From assembly GCA_002256985.1 (NCBI GenBank), contig NCGO01000005.1, positions 124,001 through 188,000 of the forward strand: 64,000 nt of DNA, given 5' to 3'. The notes beneath the pieces were generated by a model. The model worked only from the letters and a program-made list of their open reading frames with translations, was not told the DNA's origin and ran no database searches. Made by a program: the position numbers and the translations under genes. Shown piece after piece: positions 8,328-17,030 of this stretch. This DNA is from Novosphingobium sp. 28-62-57. GTDB lineage: Bacteria; Pseudomonadota; Alphaproteobacteria; Sphingomonadales; Sphingomonadaceae. Each line of letters opens with the position of its first letter. The stretch's first letter is position 1.

Positions 8328-8801
8328 TCAGGCCCTCCCTTCGATGGGGGCGACGTCGAACTTGTACTTGATGATATCGACCACGATGGCCGGGGTCAGC
8401 GTGCGAATGCCGCGCACGCCCGAAAGCTTATCGAGCAGGAAGCCCGACAGATCATCAAAATCGTGCAGTGCCACCAGCATGTCGATATCGTATCCTCCGG
8501 TTACCAGATGGGCGGCAACCACTTCGGGCAAGGCGGCCAGCTCGTGCGCCACGTCTGATGCGGGGCGGCCATCGACGGATACCGAGATGCGCAGCAGCAC
8601 GTTGAAGCCGTGGGCCGAAAAATCGGACACCGCCACGACGCGCAACTGGTTGGCATCTTCCATGCGGCGGATGCGGGTGGAAACGGTGGTGGCGGTCAGC
8701 CCCAGTTTTTCGGCGATCTGCTGGTTGTTGGCCCGCCCATTGGCGCGCAGTTCGCGGATGATGGCCACATCCGTGGTATCGAAGCTGAAAACCTGACTCA
8801 T
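8328..8801 (-). CDS. Lrp/AsnC-family regulator, first gene of pair B
   Basis: 157 residues from the ATG at 8801, which has GAGG five bases upstream; an in-frame extension to 8939 exists but lacks support. The helix-turn-helix reads AEKLGLTATTVSTRIRRM, followed by a RAM domain. It resembles the first gene of pair A (2664) in order and size. Upstream lies an AT-rich control region (8940-9060) shared with the divergent SDR at 9083. Confidence 0.88.
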   Translation of the reverse strand: MSQVFSFDTTDVAIIRELRANGRANNQQIAEKLGLTATTVSTRIRRMEDANQLRVVAVSDFSAHGFNVLLRISVSVDGRPASDVAHELAALPEVVAAHLVTGGYDIDMLVALHDFDDLSGFLLDKLSGVRGIRTLTPAIVVDIIKYKFDVAPIEGRA

Positions 8802-8939
8802 TACACCTCGCAACACCGGGCTGGCCTCATCGGGCGATAGGGCAGCCAATAGATTGCTGGTTTGCGCAGCGCAATGCAGGCCGTCAACCGCGTTTGCCGC
8901 CTTTTCCGCAACCAAACGCGCTGTTTTGGCGAGTTTCAC

Positions 8940-9070
8940 GATGATTGCAGCGTCGTAATTGACACTCCTGGCCGAACGTTCTGCATGATTATGCGTATTT
9001 CATCCGCTCATCTCATGCGAATCACTGGCACATTTTCAAATAAGCCCCATACTATGCGCAAAGCATGTGG
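8940..9070. promoter_or_regulatory. Divergent control region between Lrp pair B and SDR
   Basis: This low-GC stretch contains TTATGCGTATTT (8989-9000), CATGCGAATC (about 9014) and TATGCGCAAAGC (9053-9064), all close to the TTGCGTA family. It lies between divergently oriented genes. No further gene is seen in 8802-9082. Confidence 0.35.
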
Positions 9071-9082
9071 GGAGGGCTACGG

Positions 9083-9853
9083 ATGCAAGGCAGGTTGCAC
9101 GAACGGGCGGTCATCGTGGTGGGGGCGGGCACCGGGATCGGCGCGGCCACGGTAGAGCGGCTTTGTGCCGAAGGCGCGAGGGTTTGCGTGGCCGATGTCA
9201 ACTTGCCCGCTGCGCAAGGCGTGGCAGCGCGGATGACCGATGCGGGGCACGAAGCCCATGCGCTTGGCGTTGATATTACCGATGAGGCGGCGGTCAATGC
9301 CTGCTTTGCCGATGCCGTGGCGCTGCTGGGAGGGCTGGACGGCGCGCACATCAACGCTGCAGATTTGCGCACGATCTTCCTTGATTCCGATGCGCTGGCG
9401 CTTGATCTTGCCACCTTTGACCGCACCATCGATGTCAATTTGCGCGGTCATCTGCTGTGCACGCGCGCGGCGCTACCGCATCTGCTCAAAAGCCCGCATG
9501 GCGCGATTGTCTATACCAGTTCGGGGGCATCGATTGCCGGAGAGCCGGAGCGGCCTTCGTATGCGGCCTCTAAAAGCGGCCTGAATGCGCTGATGCGCCA
9601 TGTGGCCAGCAAGTGGGGCAAAGCAGGCTTGACCGCCAATTGCGTGGCCCCCGGCTTTGTCATGACTCCCGAAATGATTGCAGGCGGAGCAGTGCCCCCG
9701 GACTTCATCGACCAGTGCATTGCCGCCACGCGCAGCACGCGGTTGGGCACGGCTGAGGACATTGCCGCGATGGTGGCGATGCTGCTGTCGGACGATGGCC
9801 GCTGGATCAACGGGCAGGTCATCCATGTGAATGGCGGCGCGCTGCTCACCTGA
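9083..9853 (+). CDS. Short-chain dehydrogenase/reductase with altered NNAG motif
   Basis: 256 residues; cofactor motif GAGTGIG and catalytic YAASK are present. The usual NNAG segment reads INAADL, so the structural asparagine/glycine tract is changed. The ATG at 9083 has GGGGAGGG about 8 bases upstream, better than the ATG at 9065. The gene precedes a flavoprotein monooxygenase by 114 bases, consistent with a secondary alcohol being oxidised to the ketone used by that enzyme (inference). Confidence 0.9.
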   Translation: MQGRLHERAVIVVGAGTGIGAATVERLCAEGARVCVADVNLPAAQGVAARMTDAGHEAHALGVDITDEAAVNACFADAVALLGGLDGAHINAADLRTIFLDSDALALDLATFDRTIDVNLRGHLLCTRAALPHLLKSPHGAIVYTSSGASIAGEPERPSYAASKSGLNALMRHVASKWGKAGLTANCVAPGFVMTPEMIAGGAVPPDFIDQCIAATRSTRLGTAEDIAAMVAMLLSDDGRWINGQVIHVNGGALLT

Positions 9854-9967
9854 AAGGCATGACCCGAAGGCCATGTCCCGAGGGGCATAATCCTTTCGGG
9901 TGATGCGTAGGCGGCCTGCCAATGAGATTGCAGCACCAGCAAAAAGAACAATGGTAGAGGAACACCG

Positions 9968-11452
9968 ATGACAGCCACCACAAACCGCGCCTTGCGCCAT
10001 GCCGTGATCGGTGCCGGGATGGCCGGCATTCTGGCCGCGATCAAGCTGAAGCAGCGCGGCGAAGACTTCGTTGTCTATGAAAAGGCGGCAAAGATCGGCG
10101 GCACCTGGCGCGAGAATCGTTATCCCGGCCTGTCCTGCGATGTGCCCGCCCACGCCTATACCTATAGCTTTGAACCGTTCCCGGATTGGACGGCCTATTA
10201 CGCCACCGGGCCTGAAGTGCAGAGCTATTTTGAAAAGGTGGCGGCCAAGTATGATCTGGCCTCGGTCATCCGCTTCAACACCGAAGTGACCGCGCTGGAC
10301 TGGGATGGGGCGACGAACACGTGGACGATCACGCTGGGCGATGGATCGCGCGAAGTGTTCGATGTGGTGATCGCTGCCTCTGGCGTGCTGCACCACCCCA
10401 ATGTGCCCAAGATCGAAGGGCTTGAGACGTTCGAAGGCCCTGCCTTCCACACCGCCCGGTGGGACGATACTGCGCCTATCGATGGAGCGAAAGTGGGCCT
10501 GATCGGTTCGGGATCGACCGGCATTCAGATCGTCACCGCGATCAACAAGAAGGTCGAACGGCTCGTCCACTTCCAGCGCTCGCCCCAGTGGGTCATGCCG
10601 GTGCCGCAGTTCCAGTATACCGATGAAGAGCGCGAGGCCTTCCGCCGCGATCCTGCGCTGATCGACGCGATCCGCTTTTCCGATGAATATATCGGCAATA
10701 TCAAGCGCTTCACCGATGCCATCACCGATATCGACGGCCCGCAGATGCTGATGATCGAAGACATCTGCCGCCAGCACTTCGAAAATTCCATCCGCGATCC
10801 CGAGCTGAAGGAAAAGCTGCGCCCCAATTATCGCGCGGCGTGCAAGCGGCTGATCTATTCGTGGTGCTATTACGATGAAGTGCAGCACCCCGCCGTGTTT
10901 GTGGAAACCTGCAAGATTGCGCGCGTTGAGCCCAAGGGCGTGCGGATGGAGGATGGCACCTTCCATGAACTCGATACGCTGATTCTGGCCACCGGTTTTC
11001 AGGCCGACAAGTTCATTCGCCCCGCAGGAGTGACCGGCGAAAACGGCCTGACGCTCGATGCGTTCTGGGAAACCCGGCCCACCGCGCACTATGCGGTCAC
11101 GCTGCCACACTTCCCCAACCTGTTCATGCTGAACGGGCCGACCGGGCCGGTGGGCAATTTCTCGCTGATCGACATTGCCGAACGCCAGTGGGACTATATC
11201 GACCAGTTGATCGAGCTGATGCGCAAGGGAGAAGCGGTATCGGTCATGCCCACGGTCGAGGCGCACGCCGCTTATGAAGAGCGCCGGATTGCCGCGGCCA
11301 AAACGACGATCTTCGGATCGGGCTGCACCAGCTGGTATCTGGATGCCACCGGCGTTCCAGCCAGCTGGCCATGGTCATACGATGCCTTCGCCGATGCCAT
11401 GGCCAAGCCGGTGTTCTCCGAGTACGAAATCAAGGCCCCGGTTGCGGCCTGA
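9968..11452 (+). CDS. Baeyer-Villiger-type flavin monooxygenase
   Basis: 494 residues with two dinucleotide-binding motifs (GAGMAG near residue 15; GSGSTG near 181) and the BVMO fingerprint FxGxxxHxxxW(P/D) as FEGPAFHTARWD at residues 155-166. Class B monooxygenases use FAD and NADPH to insert one oxygen next to a ketone, giving an ester or lactone. AGGA lies upstream of the ATG. It is convergent with a COQ4-like gene, with a hairpin between them. No hydrolase is adjacent; the nearest is at 55368. Confidence 0.92.
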   Translation: MTATTNRALRHAVIGAGMAGILAAIKLKQRGEDFVVYEKAAKIGGTWRENRYPGLSCDVPAHAYTYSFEPFPDWTAYYATGPEVQSYFEKVAAKYDLASVIRFNTEVTALDWDGATNTWTITLGDGSREVFDVVIAASGVLHHPNVPKIEGLETFEGPAFHTARWDDTAPIDGAKVGLIGSGSTGIQIVTAINKKVERLVHFQRSPQWVMPVPQFQYTDEEREAFRRDPALIDAIRFSDEYIGNIKRFTDAITDIDGPQMLMIEDICRQHFENSIRDPELKEKLRPNYRAACKRLIYSWCYYDEVQHPAVFVETCKIARVEPKGVRMEDGTFHELDTLILATGFQADKFIRPAGVTGENGLTLDAFWETRPTAHYAVTLPHFPNLFMLNGPTGPVGNFSLIDIAERQWDYIDQLIELMRKGEAVSVMPTVEAHAAYEERRIAAAKTTIFGSGCTSWYLDATGVPASWPWSYDAFADAMAKPVFSEYEIKAPVAA

Positions 11453-11458
11453 CCGATG

Positions 11459-11496
11459 AAAAGGCTGCTGCGGTTTACTCTGCCGCAGCCTTTTTT
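11459..11496. terminator. Bidirectional hairpin terminator overlapping a 3' coding end
   Basis: AAAAGGCT..GCGG (11459-11473) pairs with CCGC-AGCCTTTT (11483-11494), with a 3-base bulge. A-tract and T-tract flank the stem, so it can work both ways. The distal arm lies inside the last codons of the COQ4-like gene. Confidence 0.7.
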
Positions 11497-12329
11497 ATCA
11501 GCGCCTCGGCAGGCACGCGCTCGGCCCAAAACGCGCCTTCCACATCGGTATCGACATCCACCGCGCCGCGCACGCCCAGCGCGGCGCGCGCTTCTTCGAG
11601 TGGCAGGTGGAAATGCGGCTCCAGCTTTTTCAGGAATAGTGCATCGCTGGCCTTGCCCACGGCCATCCCGCGCGCAATCGCATCGGTGCAGGTGTTCCAC
11701 ACTTGCGGGTAATGCAGCAGGGTGCGCACAGTATAGCGCAGCGAGCCGAAGATCTGGATCATGCTGAGTTCGGCCGCCAGTTCAGGGTTCTGGATGAACT
11801 TGAACACGTTGGTCAGGCGATACCAATAGGGCACCAGTTCCCCCATGAAGTTGAACCCGCCGCCACACAGGATGTGTTCAAAATCATGCGTCTGGCCCGA
11901 GCGCAGGTTGTAGAATTCCAGCTGGCTTTTCGGTTCGCGCCAGGGCGTGATCTGGATTTCGTAATTCCCTTGCGTGATCCACTGATAGAAAATGCCGCCG
12001 AGCGAACCCGGCGCATACTGCGCAAAATCCGCGATCTGGTAGGTTGAATAGAACCCTTCGGAAAACCATGCGTCGAGTTCAGGATTGGTGCGGCGTTCGG
12101 CGGTGAACATGTCCTCGATCGCGGCGTGATCGCGCAGTACTTCGAGGATGGGCAGGAATTCATACATCTCTGCAGGCGGCGGCATGTCTGCCCCATTGCG
12201 GCGCAGCAAAATCGTGGCAAGCCAATCGCGTAGGCGCGGATTGTTCAGATATTTCGATGACGAGACAAGCACGCTCGACGGCGTTTCCACGGGCATCACG
12301 CCACGTGCCAGATAGGGCATATCAGCCAT
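11475..12329 (-). CDS. COQ4-like protein
   Basis: 284 residues from the ATG at 12329 (GAGGATG upstream). It carries the COQ4 signature HDxxH-x11-E: H148, D149, H152, E164. COQ4 proteins bind a metal and a lipid-like ligand and act in ubiquinone biosynthesis; recent work ties them to oxidative decarboxylation of the ring C1. Here the gene is in a catabolic island, not a ubiquinone operon, so it may act on a quinone-like or polyprenyl-like catabolic intermediate (inference). It is convergent with the BVMO and shares the leader sequence CATCCTCTTTGTTTTT with the KstD-like gene. Confidence 0.8.
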   Translation of the reverse strand: MADMPYLARGVMPVETPSSVLVSSSKYLNNPRLRDWLATILLRRNGADMPPPAEMYEFLPILEVLRDHAAIEDMFTAERRTNPELDAWFSEGFYSTYQIADFAQYAPGSLGGIFYQWITQGNYEIQITPWREPKSQLEFYNLRSGQTHDFEHILCGGGFNFMGELVPYWYRLTNVFKFIQNPELAAELSMIQIFGSLRYTVRTLLHYPQVWNTCTDAIARGMAVGKASDALFLKKLEPHFHLPLEEARAALGVRGAVDVDTDVEGAFWAERVPAEALIKKAAAE

Positions 12330-12654
12330 CACAGCATCCTCTTTGTTTTTCCACACGATATCGAACCGGCTGACCCCCGGCAAGCGTAGTGGCGCGATTC
12401 CATCCGCACCCATATACCCAGAACAGGCCATCTATTTTTACGCAACAGGGTATGAAATTTCCCCATTGCACTTATTTTGCGTAGTTGTTACTAGCTCCGC
12501 AACGGCAAAAAGAATCCGGGATGAGGGTGGCGCCTGCGTTTTTGCGGGCGGTCCAGCTGTGTCTGGACCACTGGGTGGCCAGACACTTTCTCATCCTAGC
12601 TTCGCGCGAACCTGGTCAGGTCGTGGTGCTGTCGGATTTTGGAGGGAGATAAGA
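12330..12654. promoter_or_regulatory. Divergent control region with TACGCAA/TTGCGTA dyad and alternative leader hairpins
   Basis: The 325-bp gap between the COQ4-like gene and a TonB receptor holds no credible gene. TACGCAA (12439-12445) and TTGCGTA (12477-12483) form an inverted pair. Toward the receptor, GGTCCAG/CTGGACC (12550-12569) and GTGTCTGG/CCAGACAC (12559-12586) form two exact hairpins that share bases and cannot coexist. CATCCTCTTTGTTTTT (12335-12350) is repeated at 19644-19659. Confidence 0.5.
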
Positions 12655-15225
12655 ATGTCTGCAGGGAACTTCGCAAAGACAGGCCGTTTGCATCGCTTGG
12701 GCGCAGCATTGCTGACCGGCGTGAGTGTCATGTCGCTTGGTGCACAGGCCGTGGCCGCGCAGGAAGCGCCACAGGATGCTGCCGACGATCAGGGCCAGCT
12801 TGAACAGATTGTTGTTACAGCGCAAAAAGTCTCGCAGAACCTGCAGGATGTGCCGCTCGCAGTCAGCGCGATCAGTGCCGAGAAGGTTGGCCAGCTCGCC
12901 ATTCGCGACGCCAAGGACCTGACGGGTCTTGCCCCGAACGTGACGATTGTTCAGGGCACGACCAACGCCAACGCAACCGTGATCTCCATTCGTGGCATCC
13001 CGACGCCGGCCACCGAAACCTTTGGCCTTGATACCGCCAACGGGCTCTACATCGATGGCGTATTCATCGCCCGCTCGGGCGGCAGCGCGATCGACGTGAC
13101 CGACATCGAACGCATCGAAGTGCTGCGCGGGCCTCAGGGCACGCTGTTTGGCCGCAACACCACTGGTGGCGCGATTGCCTTCATTTCGCGCGCTCCGTCC
13201 AAGGTGTTCCGCCTTGCCGCTGAAGGTGGCTATGGCAATTTCAAGGCCTTCAATGGCCGCGTGACCTTGGATCCGGGCGAAATCGCCGGAATCTCCACGA
13301 GCTTCACTTATAGCCACCGCCAGCGCAACGGCACGGTCGATAACCTGAACGAGCCAGACGATTCGCGCGATCCGGGCGCGATCAACACCGATTCCTTCCG
13401 CGTTGCGGCCAAAGCCGAAATCGGCGGCACCGGTTCGATCCAGTACATCTTTGACTGGAGCCGCACCGATGCCTCGCCGATCAACTTCCAGTTGACCAAC
13501 ACGGCCAGCGGCGCGCCTCTGGCGCCTGTCACCGTGGGCGGAGTGCCGGTTCGGGTAACGCAGCAGGCTCCGGTTGCGCCGTTCCTTGCTGGCGTGAACT
13601 TCCTCGATCCGCGCTGCGCCGCCTTGGCCGCGCCGACGCGGGTGTGGCGTCAGCAGGTGTGCAACGACATCAACAGCCGTTCGACCGACAAATCATGGGG
13701 CCACAACTTTCAGGTCCAGAACGATTTCGGCGCGTTCCACTTCAAGTCGACGACCGGGTATCGTCAGTGGAACAACGACAGCGTAACCGATCTTGATGGC
13801 ATCGGCGCATTCACGGCCCCCGGCTTCAGCAATGCCACACTGTTCAACGGCATGCCCGCCAGCCTGCTGCAGTTCATTCCGTCGATCCCGGCAGCAGCGC
13901 GCCCCTTCATTGCAGGCTCGCCCGTACCCACGATCCAGCAGAACCTGTTTGATACGAACAACCAGCGCCGTCACAAGCAGTTCAGCCAGGAAGTGGAAAT
14001 CGGCAACGAAAGCGACATGCTCGATTGGGTTCTCGGTGGTTTCTACTTCTGGGAAAAGGGTTCGGAGAACAACCCGCAGAACAGCGGCTTCGTGCTCGAT
14101 ACCAACAGCATCTTCACCGCCAACTTCGGCGGTCTGGGGCCGAGCTTCGTGGCCGCAAATCCGGCGCGCTACCGTCTGGTGCAGACGCGCTCGGTGCTGC
14201 GCTACACCGCCTCGGCTGAAAGCACCGCGGTTTACGCGCAGGCAACGTTCTATCCGGGCGGACGCGACAGCGGCCTGCGCCTGACCGCAGGTGGCCGCTA
14301 TACCTGGGACACCAAGGGCATGGTCCGGTTCCAGAACGGCGCGGCAGCGCTGGCCACACCAGAACAGGGCAATGCCGATTACAGCCGGTTCACGTGGAAC
14401 CTGATGCTGGGCTATGATGTGTCGGACGATGTCAGCGTCTATGGCCGCGTTGCCACCGGCTACCGTTCGGGCGGCTTCAATGCGCAGGATCCGGCTGTCG
14501 CCGGGGTCTTGCCTTCGTTCCGGTCGGAAAACGTCACCTCGTATGAAGCCGGGCTGAAGTCCGAGCTGTTTGGCCGCCGCGTGCGTTTCAATCTGGCCGG
14601 GTATCACAATGTCTACAACGATCTGGCGCTGGCTGTGCCGATCACCAACCTGCCACCGGGCACTTTTGCCACCGCCATCACCAACGCAGGCAAGGTAACT
14701 TATACCGGCGTTGAGGCTGAGCTGCTGGCCGTGCTGACCGATAACTTCACGGTGGAAGGTAACATCGGTTACGTGGACATCAAGTTCAAGGAATTCCTTG
14801 CCGGTTTGCCTGTGGCTGCCGGACAGCCGCTGGTCAATACGGCTGAGTTTGCCACGCCGGGCTACACCTCGCCGCTGACGGCCAATGTCGCGCTGAACGC
14901 GCAGTTCCCGTTGGGTAACAATGGCATGCGTCTGACCAGCCGGGTCAGCTATGCTTACGAAGACGGCAAGTACAGCTTCTCGAACTCGCTGGCATCGCCG
15001 TTCAACCAGGCGCTGCGCGGCGAAAACCGCAATATCGTCGATGCCCAGGTTGCGATTGATCGCATTCCGATGGCGGGTGGCGAAGGCTTCATCCGGGCCT
15101 GGGTCAAGAACCTGACCGACGAGAACAATCTGGTGCGTGCGATTGATTTCGGCCAGCTTGGCTATGGCGGTGGCTACTTCGCCGATCCGCGCACTTATGG
15201 TCTGACGGTTGGCGTGAAGTTCTGA
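12655..15225 (+). CDS. TonB-dependent outer-membrane receptor
   Basis: 856 residues. The N-terminus has a signal peptide ending near residue 35 (GAQAVAAQE), a TonB-box-like QIVVTA at 51-56, a plug domain with the RGIP and VEVLRGPQGTLFGRN motifs, then a beta-barrel ending in an aromatic strand (YGLTVGVKF). Receptors of this type in sphingomonads import hydrophobic or large substrates as well as siderophores. GGAGGGAG lies just before the ATG at 12655. It is followed 63 bases later by an SDR. Two competing hairpins in the leader suggest post-initiation control. Confidence 0.95.
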   Translation: MSAGNFAKTGRLHRLGAALLTGVSVMSLGAQAVAAQEAPQDAADDQGQLEQIVVTAQKVSQNLQDVPLAVSAISAEKVGQLAIRDAKDLTGLAPNVTIVQGTTNANATVISIRGIPTPATETFGLDTANGLYIDGVFIARSGGSAIDVTDIERIEVLRGPQGTLFGRNTTGGAIAFISRAPSKVFRLAAEGGYGNFKAFNGRVTLDPGEIAGISTSFTYSHRQRNGTVDNLNEPDDSRDPGAINTDSFRVAAKAEIGGTGSIQYIFDWSRTDASPINFQLTNTASGAPLAPVTVGGVPVRVTQQAPVAPFLAGVNFLDPRCAALAAPTRVWRQQVCNDINSRSTDKSWGHNFQVQNDFGAFHFKSTTGYRQWNNDSVTDLDGIGAFTAPGFSNATLFNGMPASLLQFIPSIPAAARPFIAGSPVPTIQQNLFDTNNQRRHKQFSQEVEIGNESDMLDWVLGGFYFWEKGSENNPQNSGFVLDTNSIFTANFGGLGPSFVAANPARYRLVQTRSVLRYTASAESTAVYAQATFYPGGRDSGLRLTAGGRYTWDTKGMVRFQNGAAALATPEQGNADYSRFTWNLMLGYDVSDDVSVYGRVATGYRSGGFNAQDPAVAGVLPSFRSENVTSYEAGLKSELFGRRVRFNLAGYHNVYNDLALAVPITNLPPGTFATAITNAGKVTYTGVEAELLAVLTDNFTVEGNIGYVDIKFKEFLAGLPVAAGQPLVNTAEFATPGYTSPLTANVALNAQFPLGNNGMRLTSRVSYAYEDGKYSFSNSLASPFNQALRGENRNIVDAQVAIDRIPMAGGEGFIRAWVKNLTDENNLVRAIDFGQLGYGGGYFADPRTYGLTVGVKF

Positions 15226-15288
15226 TCAAGGCGAATTGCGCCCGCTCTTGCGCCTGCTTGCATTCACTCTTCACGGAGGTTGTTTGGA

Positions 15289-16083
15289 ATGACAGGAAGG
15301 CTTGACCGGCGCGCAGCCGTGATCACCGGCGGGGCTGATGGCATCGGGCAGGGCATTGCGCTGCGCTTTGCCAAGGAGGGTGCCAGCATCCTCGTCGCCG
15401 ATTATGATGCGGAACGTGGGCCCCAAGTGGCCGCGCAATTGCAGGCGCTGGGTGCACAGGCCGTGTTTCTGCGCTGCGATGTGTCACAGCGCGATGATGT
15501 GTTCGGCGCGGTTGATCTGTGCGTTGAGACATTCGGCTCGGTCGATATCCTCGTCAACAATGCCTATCGCGGCGAAGGCCCGGTGCGCATCGAGCGCAAG
15601 ACCGATGAACGCTTTGATGATGCGCTGAAGATGTGCCTCTATGCCACCAAATGGGCGATGGAGCGCGCGCTGCCCCACATGAAGGCACAAGGCTGGGGCC
15701 GGGTGATCAACATGGCCTCGCTCAATGGCGTGAACGCGCACATGGGCAGCGCGGACTACAACGTGGCCAAGGAAGCCGTGCGCGCCTATTCGCGCACCGC
15801 GGCGCGCGAATGGGCGCCTTATGGCATTTGCGTTAATGTGATCTGCCCGGCGGCCGTTTCAGCCGCCTATCGCCGCTTTGCTGAAATGGCACCCGATGTT
15901 GCCGTGGCCACGGCAGCAGCCAATCCGATGGGCCGCATGGGCGATCCTGAAAGCGATATTGGCGGCGTCGCCACTTTCCTCGCCAGCGAGGATGCGCGCT
16001 ATCTTACCGGCAATACGCTGTTCGTCGATGGCGGCGGGCACATCAACGGCGTGCCGTGGGTGCCGGATCTTGGTCCTGAATAA
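15289..16083 (+). CDS. Short-chain dehydrogenase/reductase
   Basis: 264 residues with GGADGIG, NNAY and catalytic YNVAK. GGAGG lies 9 bases before the ATG at 15289. Probably co-transcribed with the upstream TonB receptor and ended by the hairpin at 16102-16141. It resembles the convergent SDR at 16153 in overall plan, including the loop (YNVAKEAVR versus YGAAKEAIR), suggesting paralogous enzymes for related substrates or opposite stereochemistry. Confidence 0.9.
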   Translation: MTGRLDRRAAVITGGADGIGQGIALRFAKEGASILVADYDAERGPQVAAQLQALGAQAVFLRCDVSQRDDVFGAVDLCVETFGSVDILVNNAYRGEGPVRIERKTDERFDDALKMCLYATKWAMERALPHMKAQGWGRVINMASLNGVNAHMGSADYNVAKEAVRAYSRTAAREWAPYGICVNVICPAAVSAAYRRFAEMAPDVAVATAAANPMGRMGDPESDIGGVATFLASEDARYLTGNTLFVDGGGHINGVPWVPDLGPE

Positions 16084-16101
16084 CTGAGCTTTGGAGGGGG
16101 C

Positions 16102-16141
16102 ACCGGTCGGTTTATAGGGCCGACCGGTCGTCCCGCTTTTT
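16102..16141. terminator. Intrinsic terminator between convergent SDRs
   Basis: ACCGGTCGG (16102-16110) and CCGACCGGT (16120-16128) form a perfect 9-bp stem with a 9-base loop, followed by a T-run at about 16137-16141. Confidence 0.8.
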
Positions 16142-16152
16142 AGGACAAGCGA

Positions 16153-16902
16153 TCACGGCATCCGCAATTGCCCGCCATCGACCATCAGCGTCTGCCCGGT
16201 CATGTAACCTGCCGCATCGCTGGCCAAAAACACCGCTGCGGCACCAATATCGGCTTCGCAATCACCAATACGGCGTAGCGGGACGCCGGCGATCTGCTTG
16301 TCATAGGCCTCGGGGAAATGCTGCTTCCAGATTTCGACTCCGGGGGAATTGGCGAATGGGCAGATCACGTTAACCCGCACGCCCTGCGGCCCCCATTCGA
16401 CCGCAGCGGTCTTTGACATTGAGCGGATCGCTTCTTTCGCCGCGCCATAGGACGTCTGCGTTGGCATCCCCTGAATGCCCGCGCCGCTGCCGAAATTGAT
16501 GACGCTGCCCTTGCTCTCCACCAGATGCGGATAGGCCGCCTGCATCAGCAGGAACGTGGCCCAAAAGCCAGTGCCAAAGGCCAGATCCATCGCCTCGGGC
16601 GTAGTGTCCACCAGCAGCAATTGCTGCGAGGCTTGCGCCGCGTTGACCAGCACATCGAGCCGCCCGAACCGGCGCACCGCTTCATCGACAATGCCGGGCA
16701 GGGCGGCGCGGTCCATCAGGTCCACCGCCATGAAGGCCACTTCGCCAAATGCGCCAAGCTCTTGCACGGTGGCCACGCCAAGATCAGCCTCACGGTCCAC
16801 GATCAGGACTTTGGCCCCGGCTTTGACAAAGGCAGTGGCCACACCCTTGGCCACGCCACGCGCGCCTCCGGTGACGATGGCGGCTTTTCCGGCAAGTTGC
16901 AT
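16153..16902 (-). CDS. Short-chain dehydrogenase/reductase
   Basis: 249 residues; cofactor motif GGARGVAKG, an NAAQ variant of NNAG, and catalytic YGAAK. The C-terminal region FANSPGVEIWKQHFPEAY is characteristic of the substrate-binding loop. Transcribed toward the terminator at 16102, from a promoter region that contains TTGCGTAA at 16949. It is a single gene with its own AT-rich promoter. Confidence 0.9.
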   Translation of the reverse strand: MQLAGKAAIVTGGARGVAKGVATAFVKAGAKVLIVDREADLGVATVQELGAFGEVAFMAVDLMDRAALPGIVDEAVRRFGRLDVLVNAAQASQQLLLVDTTPEAMDLAFGTGFWATFLLMQAAYPHLVESKGSVINFGSGAGIQGMPTQTSYGAAKEAIRSMSKTAAVEWGPQGVRVNVICPFANSPGVEIWKQHFPEAYDKQIAGVPLRRIGDCEADIGAAAVFLASDAAGYMTGQTLMVDGGQLRMP

Positions 16903-16924
16903 GTCAGACTCTCCCGATTATCGA

Positions 16925-17015
16925 ATGCGGGATTATTGCGACGTCATATTGCGTAAATCAACAGCTAAATTGCTTATCCATAGTAGTTTTGCGAAATATA
17001 GAATGCGCCATATAC
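16925..17015. promoter_or_regulatory. AT-rich control region with TTGCGTAA and TTTTGCGAAA
   Basis: TTGCGTAA (16949-16956) and TTTTGCGAAA (about 16987-16996) lie 45-95 bases upstream of the SDR at 16902, in sequence far poorer in GC than the flanking genes. It also follows the 3' end of the EthD-SnoaL gene. Confidence 0.45.
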
Positions 17016-17030
17016 GGCAATCGTGGAAAG

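Noticed and set aside
9473..11266. Long open frame (597 codons) antisense to the BVMO
   Set aside because: It is a high-GC shadow frame with low-complexity Arg/His-rich sequence and no recognisable domain. The sense strand has a complete BVMO with conserved motifs and a ribosome-binding site.
11475..12329. Housekeeping ubiquinone biosynthesis gene
   Set aside because: COQ4 signature present, but nothing else of the pathway is near and its promoter shares motifs with catabolic genes. Kept as COQ4-like with unknown role.
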